Part shown: in pieces, positions 1 through 9,119 of the stretch
Position numbering within the stretch: the first letter of the stretch is position 1
Layout: each line of letters opens with the position of its first letter
Assembly: GCF_029223195.1 (NCBI RefSeq)
Contig: NZ_JARHUF010000001.1
Span: forward strand, 62,001-126,000
Direction of reading: 5' to 3'
Source of the DNA: Vibrio sp. CAU 1672
GTDB lineage: Bacteria > Pseudomonadota > Gammaproteobacteria > Enterobacterales > Vibrionaceae
Length of the DNA: 64,000 bases
Notes under the pieces: model-generated
The model's input: only the letters and a program-made list of their open reading frames with translations
Told to the model about the DNA's origin: nothing
Database searches by the model: none
Position numbers and translations under genes: made by a program

Positions 1-1778
1 TGGATTGCTTCGAGAAGAAGGGGCTTCCTCGTCCAAACATCAGTAAAGAGCGCCCAGATATCCGTGTTCACGTTCGTCTACATAAAGACAAAGCCATTCT
101 TGGTGTGGATATGGTGGGCAGCGGTCTTCATCAGCGTGGCTACCGCCCTGAATCTGGTCGTGCACCTCTGCGTGAAACGCTTGCTGCTGCAATCGTGATG
201 CGTTGTGGATGGGATGGCCATCAGCCACTTCTGGATCCGATGTGTGGCTCAGGCACGTTGTTGATTGAAGCGGCAATGATGGCTGCGAACATGGCGCCAG
301 GTGTGAAGCGCAAACAGTGGGGTTTTGAAGCTCTGGAAGACTTCGAACCAGAGACGTGGGCCGAGATTAAATCAGAAGCCAATGTACAGGCTCGCCGCGG
401 CGTCAAAAAAGTTGACGCTAAGTTTTTCGGCTTCGATAACGACCCGAAAGTTCTCAAAGTGGCGCAAGACAACGCTCGCAGAGCTGGCGTTGAAGAGCTG
501 ATTGAATTTGCCCAAGGCGATGCGGCAACGATCACTCGCCCTGCAGGCTTTGAGGCGGGCGTTATCGTTTCGAACCCTCCTTATGGTGAGCGACTCGGTA
601 CTGAGCCTGGCCTGATTGCACTCTACACTGCGTTTGGCGGTCAGTTAAAAGCTGAGTTTGGCGGCTGTAAAGCATCTATTTTCTCCAGTTCAGACGAGCT
701 ACTAAGCTGTCTTCGCATGCGTGCTGATAAGCAATTCAAACTGAATAACGGCGCGTTACAGTGTCACCAGAAAAACTACAGCATTGCTGAACGCAGCGCT
801 GATGAAGTGCAGGGCGCTGATAGCAACATTCAGATCGCTCCGGATTTTTCTAACCGGTTGAAGAAAAACATCGGTAAGATCGGCAAGTGGGCTCGTAAAG
901 AAAAACTAGACTGCTACCGCATCTATGACGCAGATCTTCCTGAATACAACGTAGCAATCGACGTATATGGCGATCAAATCGTGATTCAAGAATACGCAGC
1001 ACCTAAAAATATCCCTGAAGAGAAAGCAAAGCGTCGTCTGACCGATATTATTCGCGCCACCATTCAGGTTACCGGTGTGGAAGCGAACAAGGTTGTACTG
1101 AAAGTTCGTGAGAAGCAGAAGGGACGCAACCAATACCAAAAGCTTGGGCAAGTGTCTCAGACGCTGGAAGTAAATGAGTACGGTGTTAAGCTGATCGTAA
1201 ACCTGCATGATTATCTGGACACCGGGTTATTCCTTGATCATAAAATCACTCGTCGACGCTTGGGTGAGATGGCAAAAGGTAAGGACTTCTTAAACTTATT
1301 TGCCTATACCGGCAGTGCGACCGTCCATGCCGCAGTGGGTGGCGCACGTTCAACTACCACTGTCGATATGTCGAATACTTACTTGAATTGGGCCAAAGAT
1401 AACATGCAGCTTAACGGTTGCGTCGGACGACAACACCGTTATGAGCAAGCGGATTGTTTGCAGTGGCTGGATAACGCCAAAGGTGAATATGATCTGATCT
1501 TTATCGATCCGCCGACATTTTCCAATTCAAAACGCATGGAAACATCTTTTGACGTCCAGCGCGATCACGTTAAGTTAATGAAGAACTTAAAACGTCTTCT
1601 GCGTAGTGGTGGTACAATCGTTTTCTCCAACAATAAACGTCATTTTAAAATGGATGAAGCAGCTCTGGCAGAAATTGGCCTGCAGGCGAAGAACATTTCA
1701 TCACAAACGCTTCCTCTGGATTTTTCACGTAATAAGCATATCCATAATTGTTGGCTTGTCACACACGTAGAAGAGTAG
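1..1778 (+). CDS. rlmL: 23S rRNA (guanine) bifunctional methyltransferase RlmKL, 5' end missing
   Basis: Methylates 23S rRNA at G2445 (RlmL half, N2) and G2069 (RlmK half, N7). The reading frame is already open at base 3, so the start codon and roughly the first 110 residues lie outside the window; about 591 residues are visible against about 700 in the family. The RlmL catalytic motif [10 protein letters not shown] lies near base 570-600. The C-terminal RlmK half carries the SAM-binding stretch [14 protein letters not shown] and the catalytic motif [13 protein letters not shown]. It is followed closely by a glutaredoxin-like gene and uup, and rlmL-uup adjacency is also found in E. coli. Identification is firm; only the N-terminal THUMP region is unseen. 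Confidence 0.96.
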   Translation, partial: DCFEKKGLPRPNISKERPDIRVHVRLHKDKAILGVDMVGSGLHQRGYRPESGRAPLRETLAAAIVMRCGWDGHQPLLDPMCGSGTLLIEAAMMAANMAPGVKRKQWGFEALEDFEPETWAEIKSEANVQARRGVKKVDAKFFGFDNDPKVLKVAQDNARRAGVEELIEFAQGDAATITRPAGFEAGVIVSNPPYGERLGTEPGLIALYTAFGGQLKAEFGGCKASIFSSSDELLSCLRMRADKQFKLNNGALQCHQKNYSIAERSADEVQGADSNIQIAPDFSNRLKKNIGKIGKWARKEKLDCYRIYDADLPEYNVAIDVYGDQIVIQEYAAPKNIPEEKAKRRLTDIIRATIQVTGVEANKVVLKVREKQKGRNQYQKLGQVSQTLEVNEYGVKLIVNLHDYLDTGLFLDHKITRRRLGEMAKGKDFLNLFAYTGSATVHAAVGGARSTTTVDMSNTYLNWAKDNMQLNGCVGRQHRYEQADCLQWLDNAKGEYDLIFIDPPTFSNSKRMETSFDVQRDHVKLMKNLKRLLRSGGTIVFSNNKRHFKMDEAALAEIGLQAKNISSQTLPLDFSRNKHIHNCWLVTHVEE

Positions 1779-1810
1779 GATTTTCAGTTTACGTATAAGG
1801 ATATCGACAC

Positions 1811-2053
1811 GTGCTGACACTTTATAGCACAGAAGGGTGCCATCTCTGTGAGATGGCATATGACCTTATTAAGCAGGTCGGTGTCGCCGAACAGGTAACC
1901 ATCATTGATATTGCTTTTGACGATGTGTTATTTTCCCGTTACGGCGTCACCATACCCGTATTAAGATACAAAGATGCTGAGTTGAACTGGCCGTTTGACT
2001 CAGAACAATTAACACATTGGTTGGAAAACAATGGCATTACTTACCGTTCATAA
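1811..2053 (+). CDS. glutaredoxin family protein
   Basis: Small 80-residue thioredoxin-fold protein with an N-terminal CHLC redox motif (residues 10-13, after LYSTEG), as in the glutaredoxin-like DUF836 family. The strand order beta-CxxC-helix is visible, followed by IPVLRYKDAELNWPFD, which resembles the cis-proline and substrate-binding loop. The start is GTG. Its 3' end overlaps the first 23 bases of uup, so the two are translationally linked. The physiological partner is unknown. The CxxC pair suggests disulfide exchange in the cytoplasm, but no substrate can be read from the sequence. Confidence 0.85.
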   Translation: MLTLYSTEGCHLCEMAYDLIKQVGVAEQVTIIDIAFDDVLFSRYGVTIPVLRYKDAELNWPFDSEQLTHWLENNGITYRS

Positions 2054-3950
2054 CGCACAACTTGCATTTGGCGACCATCCTCTGCTCGATCATGCCGAAT
2101 TTGCCCTTCAGGAAAACGAGCGGGTTTGTTTGGTTGGCCGCAACGGAGCCGGCAAATCGACTTTGATGAAGGTGCTGGCTGGGGACATCCAGTTAGACGA
2201 TGGCAAAATCCAGGTCATGCAGGATGTGGTGATCTCTCGTTTAGAACAAGACCCACCACGCAATCAAGAGGGTACTGTGTACCAATATGTCTCTGGCGGT
2301 TTAGCCGAGATTGGTGAAAAACTAAAGATCTACCATGATCTTCTCGATCTTGTCGCTAAGGACCCAAGCGAAAAACACATTAAACGCCTTTCGCAGGTGC
2401 AGGAACAACTTGACCATTTGAATGCCTGGCGATTTGATGACCGGGTTAAAAATGTACTGGGTGCTCTCAAACTTAGCCCGGAAACTAAGCTGACGGACTT
2501 ATCCGGCGGTTGGCAGCGTAAAGCGGCGCTCGCACGTGCATTGGTTTGTGATCCGGACGTATTGTTGCTTGATGAACCAACCAACCACCTTGATGTCACG
2601 ACCATTGAATGGTTAGAGAACTTTTTAAAAGATTTCAAAGGTTCGATCATTTTCATCTCTCACGATCGTGCTTTCATTAAATCGATGGCAACACGTATTG
2701 TTGACCTGGATCGCGGCCAGTTGGCTTCTTTCCCGGGTAATTATGATCAGTACTTAACCGATAAAGAAGAGATGCTTCGCGTCGAAGAGATGCAAAACGC
2801 TGAGTTCGATAAAAAACTTGCGCAGGAAGAAGTCTGGATTCGCCAAGGTATTAAAGCTCGCCGTACGCGTAATGAAGGGCGGGTTCGGGCGTTGAAAAAA
2901 CTGCGTGAAGAGCGCAGAAGCCGACGGGAAGTGCAGGGTAAAGTGAACCTGAACATTGATGATGCCTCTCGCTCCGGTAAAATTGTCTTTGAAGCAGAGA
3001 ACGTTTCGTTTGCTTATGATGGCAAGAAGATCGTTGATAACTTTAGCTTTAATATCATGCGCGGCGATCGCATCGCATTGATTGGCCCGAATGGCTGCGG
3101 AAAAAGTACCGTATTGAAGCTGTTGTTAGGGCAGTTACAGGCCCAGTCCGGACGTCTGCACTGTGGTACCAAACTTGAGGTGGCGTACTTTGATCAGTAC
3201 CGTGAAATTCTGGATCCGGAAAAAACGGTAATCGACAATTTAGCCGACGGCAAACAAGAAGTCATGGTAGGTGGTCGTCAGCGTCACGCGCTCAGTTATC
3301 TGCAGGATTTTCTGTTTGCTCCCAAACGTGCGCGTACGCCGGTAAAAGCATTGTCCGGTGGTGAAAAGAACCGTTTGTTATTGGCTCGTATCTTACTGAA
3401 GCAAAATAACTTATTGATTCTTGATGAACCAACTAACGATCTAGATATTGAAACATTGGAACTTTTGGAAGAAATGCTTGCCAATTATCAGGGCACATTA
3501 CTTCTGGTAAGTCACGATCGTGAGTTTGTTGATAACACCGTCACTACCAGCTGGATATTTGAAGGGAACGGGGTCATCGAAGAGTTCGTTGGTGGTTATC
3601 ATGACGCAAAACAGCAGCGAGAGCAGGCGTTGGCCACTCGTAAAGCGGCTGAAAAAGCGACAGTGAAACACAAACCGGTTGAGGAAACTCCCAAAACCAC
3701 GCCAGTTAAGAACAACTCGAAGAAGTTATCGTATAAGCTGCAAAGAGAACTAGAAGCACTTCCGGCAAAATTGGAGCAGCTTGAGTCTGATATCGAAGCG
3801 TTGCAGGAACAGGTAAACCAGCCGGAATTCTTTACTCTGCCGGTCGATGAGACTCAACCCGTATTGGAACAACTCTCTGCATTAGAGCAGGAGTTAGAAA
3901 TCGCTTTCGAGAGATGGGAAGAACTCGAAGCAATGCAACAGGACAGTTAG
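2031..3950 (+). CDS. uup: ABC-F family ATPase Uup
   Basis: Soluble ABC-F protein of 639 residues with two ATPase domains and no membrane segments. The first domain has Walker A GRNGAGKST (residues 36-44), signature LSGGWQRKA (about 156) and Walker B LLLDEPTNHLD. The second has Walker A GPNGCGKST (about 352), signature LSGGEKNR (about 440) and LILDEPTNDLD. The C-terminus (about 545-639) is Lys/Glu-rich and predicted coiled coil, the DNA-binding region characteristic of Uup. In E. coli the protein affects precise transposon excision and is ribosome-associated. Its start lies inside the preceding glutaredoxin-like gene and the DUF3466 gene follows after 7 bases. Confidence 0.95.
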   Translation: MALLTVHNAQLAFGDHPLLDHAEFALQENERVCLVGRNGAGKSTLMKVLAGDIQLDDGKIQVMQDVVISRLEQDPPRNQEGTVYQYVSGGLAEIGEKLKIYHDLLDLVAKDPSEKHIKRLSQVQEQLDHLNAWRFDDRVKNVLGALKLSPETKLTDLSGGWQRKAALARALVCDPDVLLLDEPTNHLDVTTIEWLENFLKDFKGSIIFISHDRAFIKSMATRIVDLDRGQLASFPGNYDQYLTDKEEMLRVEEMQNAEFDKKLAQEEVWIRQGIKARRTRNEGRVRALKKLREERRSRREVQGKVNLNIDDASRSGKIVFEAENVSFAYDGKKIVDNFSFNIMRGDRIALIGPNGCGKSTVLKLLLGQLQAQSGRLHCGTKLEVAYFDQYREILDPEKTVIDNLADGKQEVMVGGRQRHALSYLQDFLFAPKRARTPVKALSGGEKNRLLLARILLKQNNLLILDEPTNDLDIETLELLEEMLANYQGTLLLVSHDREFVDNTVTTSWIFEGNGVIEEFVGGYHDAKQQREQALATRKAAEKATVKHKPVEETPKTTPVKNNSKKLSYKLQRELEALPAKLEQLESDIEALQEQVNQPEFFTLPVDETQPVLEQLSALEQELEIAFERWEELEAMQQDS

Positions 3951-3957
3951 GATTTCA

Positions 3958-5754
3958 ATGAATTGTAGTAATAAATTCAAGTTCACCACAATCGCATTGA
4001 TGGTGGGCACCGCGATGAATGCAAACGCTGCGTTGTACCGTGTAGTAGAAGTACAACCAGAAGGCATCACTAGTGAATACAAAAGCGCTTTTGGCGTGGC
4101 GATAGAGACAGGCAACGTTTACGAAGATACTAACACACCGTATAAGTTAGGCTGTTTTGCTAATGGTGCAGCCTGCGATGAAACAACCTTTAAACTCGCG
4201 GGTGAAACTCGTACCACCGCGCTGCTTTCAGCCACGGCGGTAGATGGCGTAAGTTTTCGCGAAGAAGTTCCGTTTGCGATGGATGCTCGATTCCGTTACA
4301 TCGAAGATTTTGATGATATTGAGACCTACTGCAAGCTAGAGTTGCGTTATTCTACTTGTGAAAGCTGGGCCTCTCGCGTTTGGCAAGCCTGGAATCAGGA
4401 GCGCTATACACTTAACGAAGACTCTAATGCGCTGGCATTCGTAGAAGGAGCCGAGGTTACAAACCAGTACAATAACGTGATTAACGCACTTATATCGCGT
4501 AAAGAGATTACAGAGAATGGAGTTACTGTAGAGTTTGAAGAGATAGTCGGTAACCAAAGCGTCCTAAACCCAGACAGCAATGGTTCAGTAAGTGATAAAT
4601 TGTCGACACGCAATACAGTGTGGGCGCCGGCCCATCCGAATTACGTTAAGAAAAATGACAATGATACCAATACGGATTATTACCAATCCCGAGCCTGGGC
4701 GGCAGATGAGAAGTACATCTCTGGCAGCGTGTCGTACGCTCAGAGCAACGATTACTATGGCAAAAGTTACTACTCTAAAGCAGCGATTTGGGATCGGGCT
4801 GGCAATGTTTCTTTAATTGATTGGCCATCGAACACCTCCGTCAAAAATGATAGGTTAGCCCAAGGCAGTTTGCGTGATTTCATCTTGCTAGAGGAAGGTT
4901 CCACCACATCGATTTATGGTGTCGGTTTTAATACCTATGACAGCAGTGACAACTACCTTGAAGCAACGGTTTTTAAAGGCACATTTAGTGAAACCGGCAA
5001 CTTGGATGACGTAACCTGGAAGTCGTTACGGGTTTCTGGTGCAACGTCTGAGAATTCCTCCAACGAATACATTTATACCAACTCTGTAGTTCAATCAGTT
5101 AACAGCAATGGTATTGCTGTGGGCGAAGCAAAACGCTATGGCGGTAAGCCTAATGGGGGCGCAGCTGCTAATCGTCTGTTTGCTGTTAACGACCTCAATA
5201 GCCCATCTGCCAACTATTTCAGCGGCGGAATTTTCTTTGCTAGTGCCGGCGGCAAAATTGGCGGGATCAACAATTATAATGAAATTGTTGGCCAGTTAGA
5301 TGCCGAAGATTCACGCGAAGTAGATGGTAAGGCCCGTCGTAAACGCGGCTTTATTTATCCTTATCAAGCCACCGGCACACTAGAAGAGCGAACTGCATTG
5401 TTCAAGGATCGTGCCTGGTATCTTGATGACCTGACAAACGGCGGCGATTACTCTGCAACGAATAACCAGTTCCGGATTATTGATGCAACCGACATCAATG
5501 AGGCGGGGGTAATTTCAGCTACCGCGACCATGTGTGACGGTGGGTATGATACCACGGCGCACAACTCTTTGTGTAAAGGCGGAGATGCAAATGCCGAGAA
5601 AGTGGTCGCAGTGAAACTTGTCCCGATTGCTGGCGCTGACCAAAGTGACATCCAGCAGCGTAACGTCGAGCAAGAAGCTGCAGAACGTCAGGGGGCCGGG
5701 TTCGGCTGGTTAACTTTGACATTGCTAGGGTTGTTTAGTTTCCGCAGAAAATAG
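3958..5754 (+). CDS. DUF3466 family exported protein with GlyGly-CTERM-like tail
   Basis: Protein of 598 residues. It has an N-terminal signal peptide (hydrophobic TTIALMVGTAMNANA, cleavage near A24) and a large region rich in Asn, Ser, Tyr and acidic residues, as in DUF3466. The last 20 residues read GAG, then a hydrophobic helix LTLTLLGLF, then SFRRK. That Gly-containing motif, helix and basic tail resemble the GlyGly-CTERM signal that rhombosortase recognises in Vibrio and Shewanella. The mature protein is therefore probably exported and processed at the C-terminus. Function is unknown. It sits where E. coli carries pqiABC, between uup and rmf, and is followed by a strong terminator. Confidence 0.85.
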   Translation: MNCSNKFKFTTIALMVGTAMNANAALYRVVEVQPEGITSEYKSAFGVAIETGNVYEDTNTPYKLGCFANGAACDETTFKLAGETRTTALLSATAVDGVSFREEVPFAMDARFRYIEDFDDIETYCKLELRYSTCESWASRVWQAWNQERYTLNEDSNALAFVEGAEVTNQYNNVINALISRKEITENGVTVEFEEIVGNQSVLNPDSNGSVSDKLSTRNTVWAPAHPNYVKKNDNDTNTDYYQSRAWAADEKYISGSVSYAQSNDYYGKSYYSKAAIWDRAGNVSLIDWPSNTSVKNDRLAQGSLRDFILLEEGSTTSIYGVGFNTYDSSDNYLEATVFKGTFSETGNLDDVTWKSLRVSGATSENSSNEYIYTNSVVQSVNSNGIAVGEAKRYGGKPNGGAAANRLFAVNDLNSPSANYFSGGIFFASAGGKIGGINNYNEIVGQLDAEDSREVDGKARRKRGFIYPYQATGTLEERTALFKDRAWYLDDLTNGGDYSATNNQFRIIDATDINEAGVISATATMCDGGYDTTAHNSLCKGGDANAEKVVAVKLVPIAGADQSDIQQRNVEQEAAERQGAGFGWLTLTLLGLFSFRRK

Positions 5755-5771
5755 ACGATTTTTCGAACTAG

Positions 5772-5807
5772 GCACAGGTTCACAGATTTGGACCTGTGCT
5801 TTTTTTA
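5772..5807 (+). terminator. rho-independent terminator after the uup-DUF3466 unit
   Basis: Stem GCACAGGT / ACCTGTGC with a 12-base loop, followed directly by a run of seven T. It ends the plus-strand unit before the separate rmf gene. Confidence 0.85.
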
Positions 5808-5923
5808 TGTCTTGAGAAAATGTTCAGTTTGATCGATTCTTAGAGATGGAGTCATAAAAACTCCATCAAGTCGTAACAATAGCAGTAATGCATATGTAAA
5901 CGGAACTGTATGAGGAATTAACT

Positions 5924-6097
5924 ATGAAGAGACAAAAGCGTGATCGCCTAGAAAGAGCACAATCTCAAGGCTACAAAGCTGGTATGAATGGCCGGTCTCA
6001 AGAGGCCTGTCCTTATCAGCAAGTTGATGCTCGTTCATATTGGTTAGGTGGTTGGCGTGATGCCAGAGATGACATACAAAACGGTCTCTACAAATAA
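5924..6097 (+). CDS. rmf: ribosome modulation factor
   Basis: Encodes 57 residues beginning MKRQKRDRLERAQSQGYKAG and ending QNGLYK, the full length and pattern of RMF. The protein binds the 30S subunit in stationary phase and drives 70S ribosomes into inactive 100S dimers. Typical features are the basic N-terminus, GMNGRSQEACPY and the WLGGWRDAR segment. A GAGGAA ribosome-binding site lies 8 bases before the ATG. It is monocistronic, with terminators on both sides. Position next to fabA matches E. coli. Confidence 0.95.
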   Translation: MKRQKRDRLERAQSQGYKAGMNGRSQEACPYQQVDARSYWLGGWRDARDDIQNGLYK

Positions 6098-6126
6098 ACT
6101 TTTCACATACAATTAAAGGATTTGGG

Positions 6127-6151
6127 AAGGCTCAGTTTAGAGCCTTTCTTT
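6127..6151 (+). terminator. rho-independent terminator of rmf
   Basis: Stem AAGGCTC / GAGCCTT with a 6-base loop, followed by TCTTTATT, 30 bases after the rmf stop codon. Confidence 0.8.
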
Positions 6152-6161
6152 ATTATGGCGT

Positions 6162-6187
6162 ATAAAAAAGGCCCCTTCAGGAGCCTT
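6162..6187 (-). terminator. rho-independent terminator of fabA
   Basis: Read on the minus strand: AAGGCTCC, loop TGAA, GGGGCCTT, then a run of T. It lies about 30 bases beyond the fabA stop codon. Confidence 0.85.
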
Positions 6188-6217
6188 AATAATATCAATC
6201 TGTAGTACGTATTAAGC

Positions 6218-6736
6218 TTAGAAGCTTGAAGTATCCTGGAACAAGCCCACTTTCAGGTCTTTTGCCACGTAGATCTCTTTGCCATCCACACAAACGCGGC
6301 CGTCTGCAAGGCCCATGACCAGTTTACGGTTTACCACACGTTTCATATGAATTTCATAAGTCACTTTTTTCGCGGTAGGCAGGATCTGACCAGTAAATTT
6401 CACTTCACCTACGCCAAGTGCACGACCTTTACCTTTGCCGCCAACCCAACCCAGGAAGAAACCAACTAATTGCCACATCGCATCAAGGCCAAGACAGCCC
6501 GGCATTACAGGGTCACCAGGGAAGTGGCAGTCAAAAAACCAAAGATCTGGAGTAATGTCCAGCTCAGCCAAAATTAAGCCTTTACCAAAATCGCCCTCTG
6601 TTTCAGACATTTTAGTAATGCGATCCATCATTAACATGTTTGGCGCTGGAAGTTGCGGATAACCCGGACCAAAAAGCTCACCTTGGCTAGAAGCAAGTAG
6701 ATCATCACGGTTATAAGAATCACGTTTATTTTGCAT
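6218..6736 (-). CDS. fabA: 3-hydroxydecanoyl-[ACP] dehydratase/isomerase FabA
   Basis: Introduces the cis double bond in unsaturated fatty acid synthesis by dehydrating 3-hydroxydecanoyl-ACP and isomerising the trans-2 product to cis-3. The 172 residues equal the E. coli length when the start [12 protein letters not shown] is chosen; it has a GGAG ribosome-binding site 9 bases upstream. The upstream in-frame start would add only 5 residues and has no such site. The active-site helix [20 protein letters not shown] contains the catalytic His (about 71) and Asp (about 85). FadR- and FabR-type operators lie in the promoter region. Flanked by rmf and the Lon-like gene as in E. coli. Confidence 0.97.
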   Translation of the reverse strand: MQNKRDSYNRDDLLASSQGELFGPGYPQLPAPNMLMMDRITKMSETEGDFGKGLILAELDITPDLWFFDCHFPGDPVMPGCLGLDAMWQLVGFFLGWVGGKGKGRALGVGEVKFTGQILPTAKKVTYEIHMKRVVNRKLVMGLADGRVCVDGKEIYVAKDLKVGLFQDTSSF

Positions 6737-6770
6737 TATCAATAACTCCAATTTTTGACAGATGCATCTT

Positions 6771-6788
6771 AGTGAACACGTGTACGCT
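6771..6788. promoter_or_regulatory. FabR-type operator upstream of fabA
   Basis: Plus-strand AGTGAACACGTGTACGCT, i.e. AGCGTACACGTGTTCACT in the fabA direction. This is almost identical to the palindrome bound by FabR upstream of fabA and fabB in enterobacteria (AGCGTACA-CG-TGTTCGCT as recalled). It lies 35-52 bases upstream of the fabA ATG. FabR represses when unsaturated acyl thioesters are plentiful. Confidence 0.8.
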
Positions 6789-6790
6789 TA

Positions 6791-6805
6791 ACAACTCCGA
6801 TCAGT
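6791..6805 (-). promoter_or_regulatory. FadR-type operator upstream of fabA
   Basis: In the fabA direction the site reads ACTGATCGGAGTTGT. It agrees with the FadR consensus (CTGGTCNGACNNGT type; compare ACTGGTCGGACTTGT) at 13 of 15 positions. It lies just upstream of the FabR palindrome, the same order as at E. coli fabA, where FadR activates from the -40 region. It is squeezed between fabA and the stop codon of the upstream protease gene. Confidence 0.65.
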
Positions 6806-6806
6806 A

Positions 6807-8447
6807 CTAGACAAACCAGTTTTTGATGCGCTCCACAATTCCTGGTGAATGCTCATGTCGTTCAAAGTTTTCAATACGTTCTGCGATTTTTCCAATCACA
6901 CTTTCACCTTCACCTCGGAAAGGTTGGTTGAGTATGATAGGAATGGCTTCGTCAACGGTAGATACTGACCAAATATGGAACTCACCTTGCTTGATACTCC
7001 GTACCACATCTTTATGTAACGCAAGATGTTTAAGGTTAGTCTTCGGTAAGATCACTCCTTGTTGACCGGTAAAGCCCTGGTGTTTACATACTTGGTAAAA
7101 ACCTTCAATTTTTTCATTTAGTCCGCCAACCGCTTGAACTCGTCCAAATTGGTCAACTGCACCGGTTACTGCTATTTGCTGGTCGATCGGATACTCGGAC
7201 AGGGCACTGACCAGACAACACAATTCAGCCAGCGAAGCGCTGTCCCCATCGACCTCACTGTATGATTGCTCGAAAACAATCGATGCTGAGTACGGCAACG
7301 GTTCATCAAGCTTCAGCGCAGAACTCAGAAACGCCTGCATGATCATCATTCCTTTAGCGTGCAGATTACCACCTAATTCAGCTTTGCGTTCGACATCAGA
7401 CACATCACCATCGCCAAAGTGGATCACACAAGAGATACGGGCTGGTTCGCCGTAAGAGACAGGGTGTCCTGTCATATCAATCACGGTCAGGCCATTGATT
7501 TGCCCGATTTGCTTACCGGTTGTCTCAATGATTACCTGACCGTCCAGAATATCATCAACAGCTCGCTGTGGTAAGTAAGACTCTCGGTAGTACTTGTCAT
7601 CAATCGCTTTGTCCAATGCCTCAAATGTCATGCTGTCAGAATCACAGTATTGTGATGCCAATCCAAGTAACTGGTTGAGCCATAGTATATCCAAAGGAAG
7701 ATAATGCTGATCTTCAGTATAGCGCATGCCAGCGACAAGAAGACGCTCAATCGCTAACCGGTCCAAAGCGGGGAACGCATATTGCTGACATACCCATTTT
7801 ACATAACCAATATAGTTCTCCAAGCTTTGCTGAGACAGGTGGACATCCTGCTCAACTTCGCTAAACATGCTCAATCCACTAGACAAGTCATTATCTAAGT
7901 ACTCGAGCTCTGCAAGCTGATCACGATCACCGGTAATAATCAGTTTAACCTCGTAGCAACTTGGCTGTACGGCCGGAGAGGCGATCCGGTGTGGCGTCAG
8001 AGGTAGCACCTCAATAGGTTCTCCCTGTATGGCTGCTTTCAGGCTTGGCCAGCGTGCGGGGTTAGCCAGGATCAGGTTCGCCGTCACCATTAGATAGCCG
8101 TCGTGAGCTTTGGCAAGTAAGCCTTTTTCAATTGTCACTTCACCGTCTTTACTAACCGAGAATCGATCGAATAGTTCGCTGGCATTCAATGACTCAGTCA
8201 GAACCACGGGGCGGGCTGAAATTTCCGTTACCGCGTCACGTATAAGATTGCGATAGACAGCATTATCACTGCAGTTGACTAACAAACTACGGGTCAGGCC
8301 ACGAATTGTTGAGAAACGTTGCAGCGTCGACACCAATCTTGGTTGCAGATCGAGAAAGGACTTGCATGGTAGAGCAGTCAGATTGTTCAGAATCTCTTCA
8401 TATGGGTCAAATTGAGGAGTGACTTGTTGCCAGTTTACTTGGTTCAT
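6807..8447 (-). CDS. Lon-like protease family protein (YcbZ/LonH type)
   Basis: A 546-residue relative of E. coli YcbZ, which is encoded in the same place between fabA and matP. The C-terminal third is a Lon protease domain with the catalytic dyad Ser (EVDGDSASLAELC, about residue 401) and Lys (GGLNEKIEGFYQV, about 444). The roughly 43-residue spacing matches Lon. The N-terminal two thirds contain no GxxxxGK[ST] Walker A motif, so ATP-driven unfolding as in classical Lon is doubtful. The substrate is unknown. It is transcribed toward fabA, with the fabA operators starting right at its stop codon, and is divergent from matP. Confidence 0.88.
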   Translation of the reverse strand: MNQVNWQQVTPQFDPYEEILNNLTALPCKSFLDLQPRLVSTLQRFSTIRGLTRSLLVNCSDNAVYRNLIRDAVTEISARPVVLTESLNASELFDRFSVSKDGEVTIEKGLLAKAHDGYLMVTANLILANPARWPSLKAAIQGEPIEVLPLTPHRIASPAVQPSCYEVKLIITGDRDQLAELEYLDNDLSSGLSMFSEVEQDVHLSQQSLENYIGYVKWVCQQYAFPALDRLAIERLLVAGMRYTEDQHYLPLDILWLNQLLGLASQYCDSDSMTFEALDKAIDDKYYRESYLPQRAVDDILDGQVIIETTGKQIGQINGLTVIDMTGHPVSYGEPARISCVIHFGDGDVSDVERKAELGGNLHAKGMMIMQAFLSSALKLDEPLPYSASIVFEQSYSEVDGDSASLAELCCLVSALSEYPIDQQIAVTGAVDQFGRVQAVGGLNEKIEGFYQVCKHQGFTGQQGVILPKTNLKHLALHKDVVRSIKQGEFHIWSVSTVDEAIPIILNQPFRGEGESVIGKIAERIENFERHEHSPGIVERIKNWFV

Positions 8448-8619
8448 TAAATTGCTAGTTGGTTAAATTATGCGGGCATTATAGCGAATCTAACGGTCAC
8501 ACCCTAGTGCGTTTTTTATCAAGCTAATCTGACGCCAGTTTTGTTATTTATTCCGTAGACAAATGAGTGATCCCTATCGATACTTTAGTGAGTTTTGATT
8601 GCTCATCAAAGTGAGTTGG

Positions 8620-8632
8620 GTTACGCTGTCAC
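8620..8632. promoter_or_regulatory. near-consensus matS site in front of matP
   Basis: GTTACGCTGTCAC fits the matS consensus GTGACRNYGTCAC at every constrained position but the third. It lies 26 bases upstream of the matP start codon, in the leader between matP and the divergent protease gene. A second one-mismatch site, GTTACGGCGTCAC, is at 1938-1950 in the glutaredoxin-like gene. Binding by MatP is plausible but unproven. Confidence 0.4.
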
Positions 8633-8658
8633 TAGGCGTGCTTATAGGATTGAACAGG

Positions 8659-9108
8659 ATGAAATACCAACAGCTGGAGAACTTAGAATGTGGTTGGAAG
8701 TGGAGCTATCTGATCAAAAAATGGAAAGATGGTGAAGCAATAACCCGTTATATCGATACAAGTGAGGCCGATGCGGCTGTCGCAGAATTGCGCAAAATCG
8801 AACATGAACCCACGTTGGTTTTAGCCTGGATAGAGAGCCACATGTCCGAAGAGCTGGACAACAAGCTTAAACAGGCCATCCGTGCGAAACGTAAACGCCA
8901 TTTTAATGCAGAACAAATCCATACCAAGAAAAAGTCCATCGATTTGGATTACCGGGTGTGGGAAAAGTTATCAAACCGAGCAAACGAACTCGGCTGTACG
9001 CTTTCCGACGCGATCGAGTATTTGTTATCTGAAGCATCACGAAGTGAGAAAGCCAGCCAGAAAGTCAGTACTTTGAAAGAAGACTTAAGCAAGCTGTTAT
9101 CCAGTTAA
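8659..9108 (+). CDS. matP: macrodomain Ter protein MatP
   Basis: Organises the terminus macrodomain by binding matS sites and linking to the divisome. The start MKYQQLENLECGWKW gives 149 residues, the family length (150 in E. coli); an upstream in-frame start would add 20 unrelated residues. The N-terminal half is helical. The ribbon-helix-helix DNA-binding part begins at KKKSIDLDYRVWEKLSNRA, and the tail SEKASQKVSTLKEDLSKLL is the coiled coil. DUF3634 follows after 11 bases. Two exact matS sites occur 11 and 19 kb away in this window. Confidence 0.95.
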   Translation: MKYQQLENLECGWKWSYLIKKWKDGEAITRYIDTSEADAAVAELRKIEHEPTLVLAWIESHMSEELDNKLKQAIRAKRKRHFNAEQIHTKKKSIDLDYRVWEKLSNRANELGCTLSDAIEYLLSEASRSEKASQKVSTLKEDLSKLLSS

Positions 9109-9119
9109 GGAGCAAAGTG

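Noticed and set aside
221..535. Long open frames opposite well-supported genes (for example 221-535, 906-1208 and 33066-33458 on the minus strand)
   Set aside because: These are antisense shadows of recognised coding sequences.
8595..8610. TTGAT-N5-ATCAA near the matP leader as an FNR/CRP-type site
   Set aside because: Spacing is five instead of four, so it does not fit the FNR consensus.
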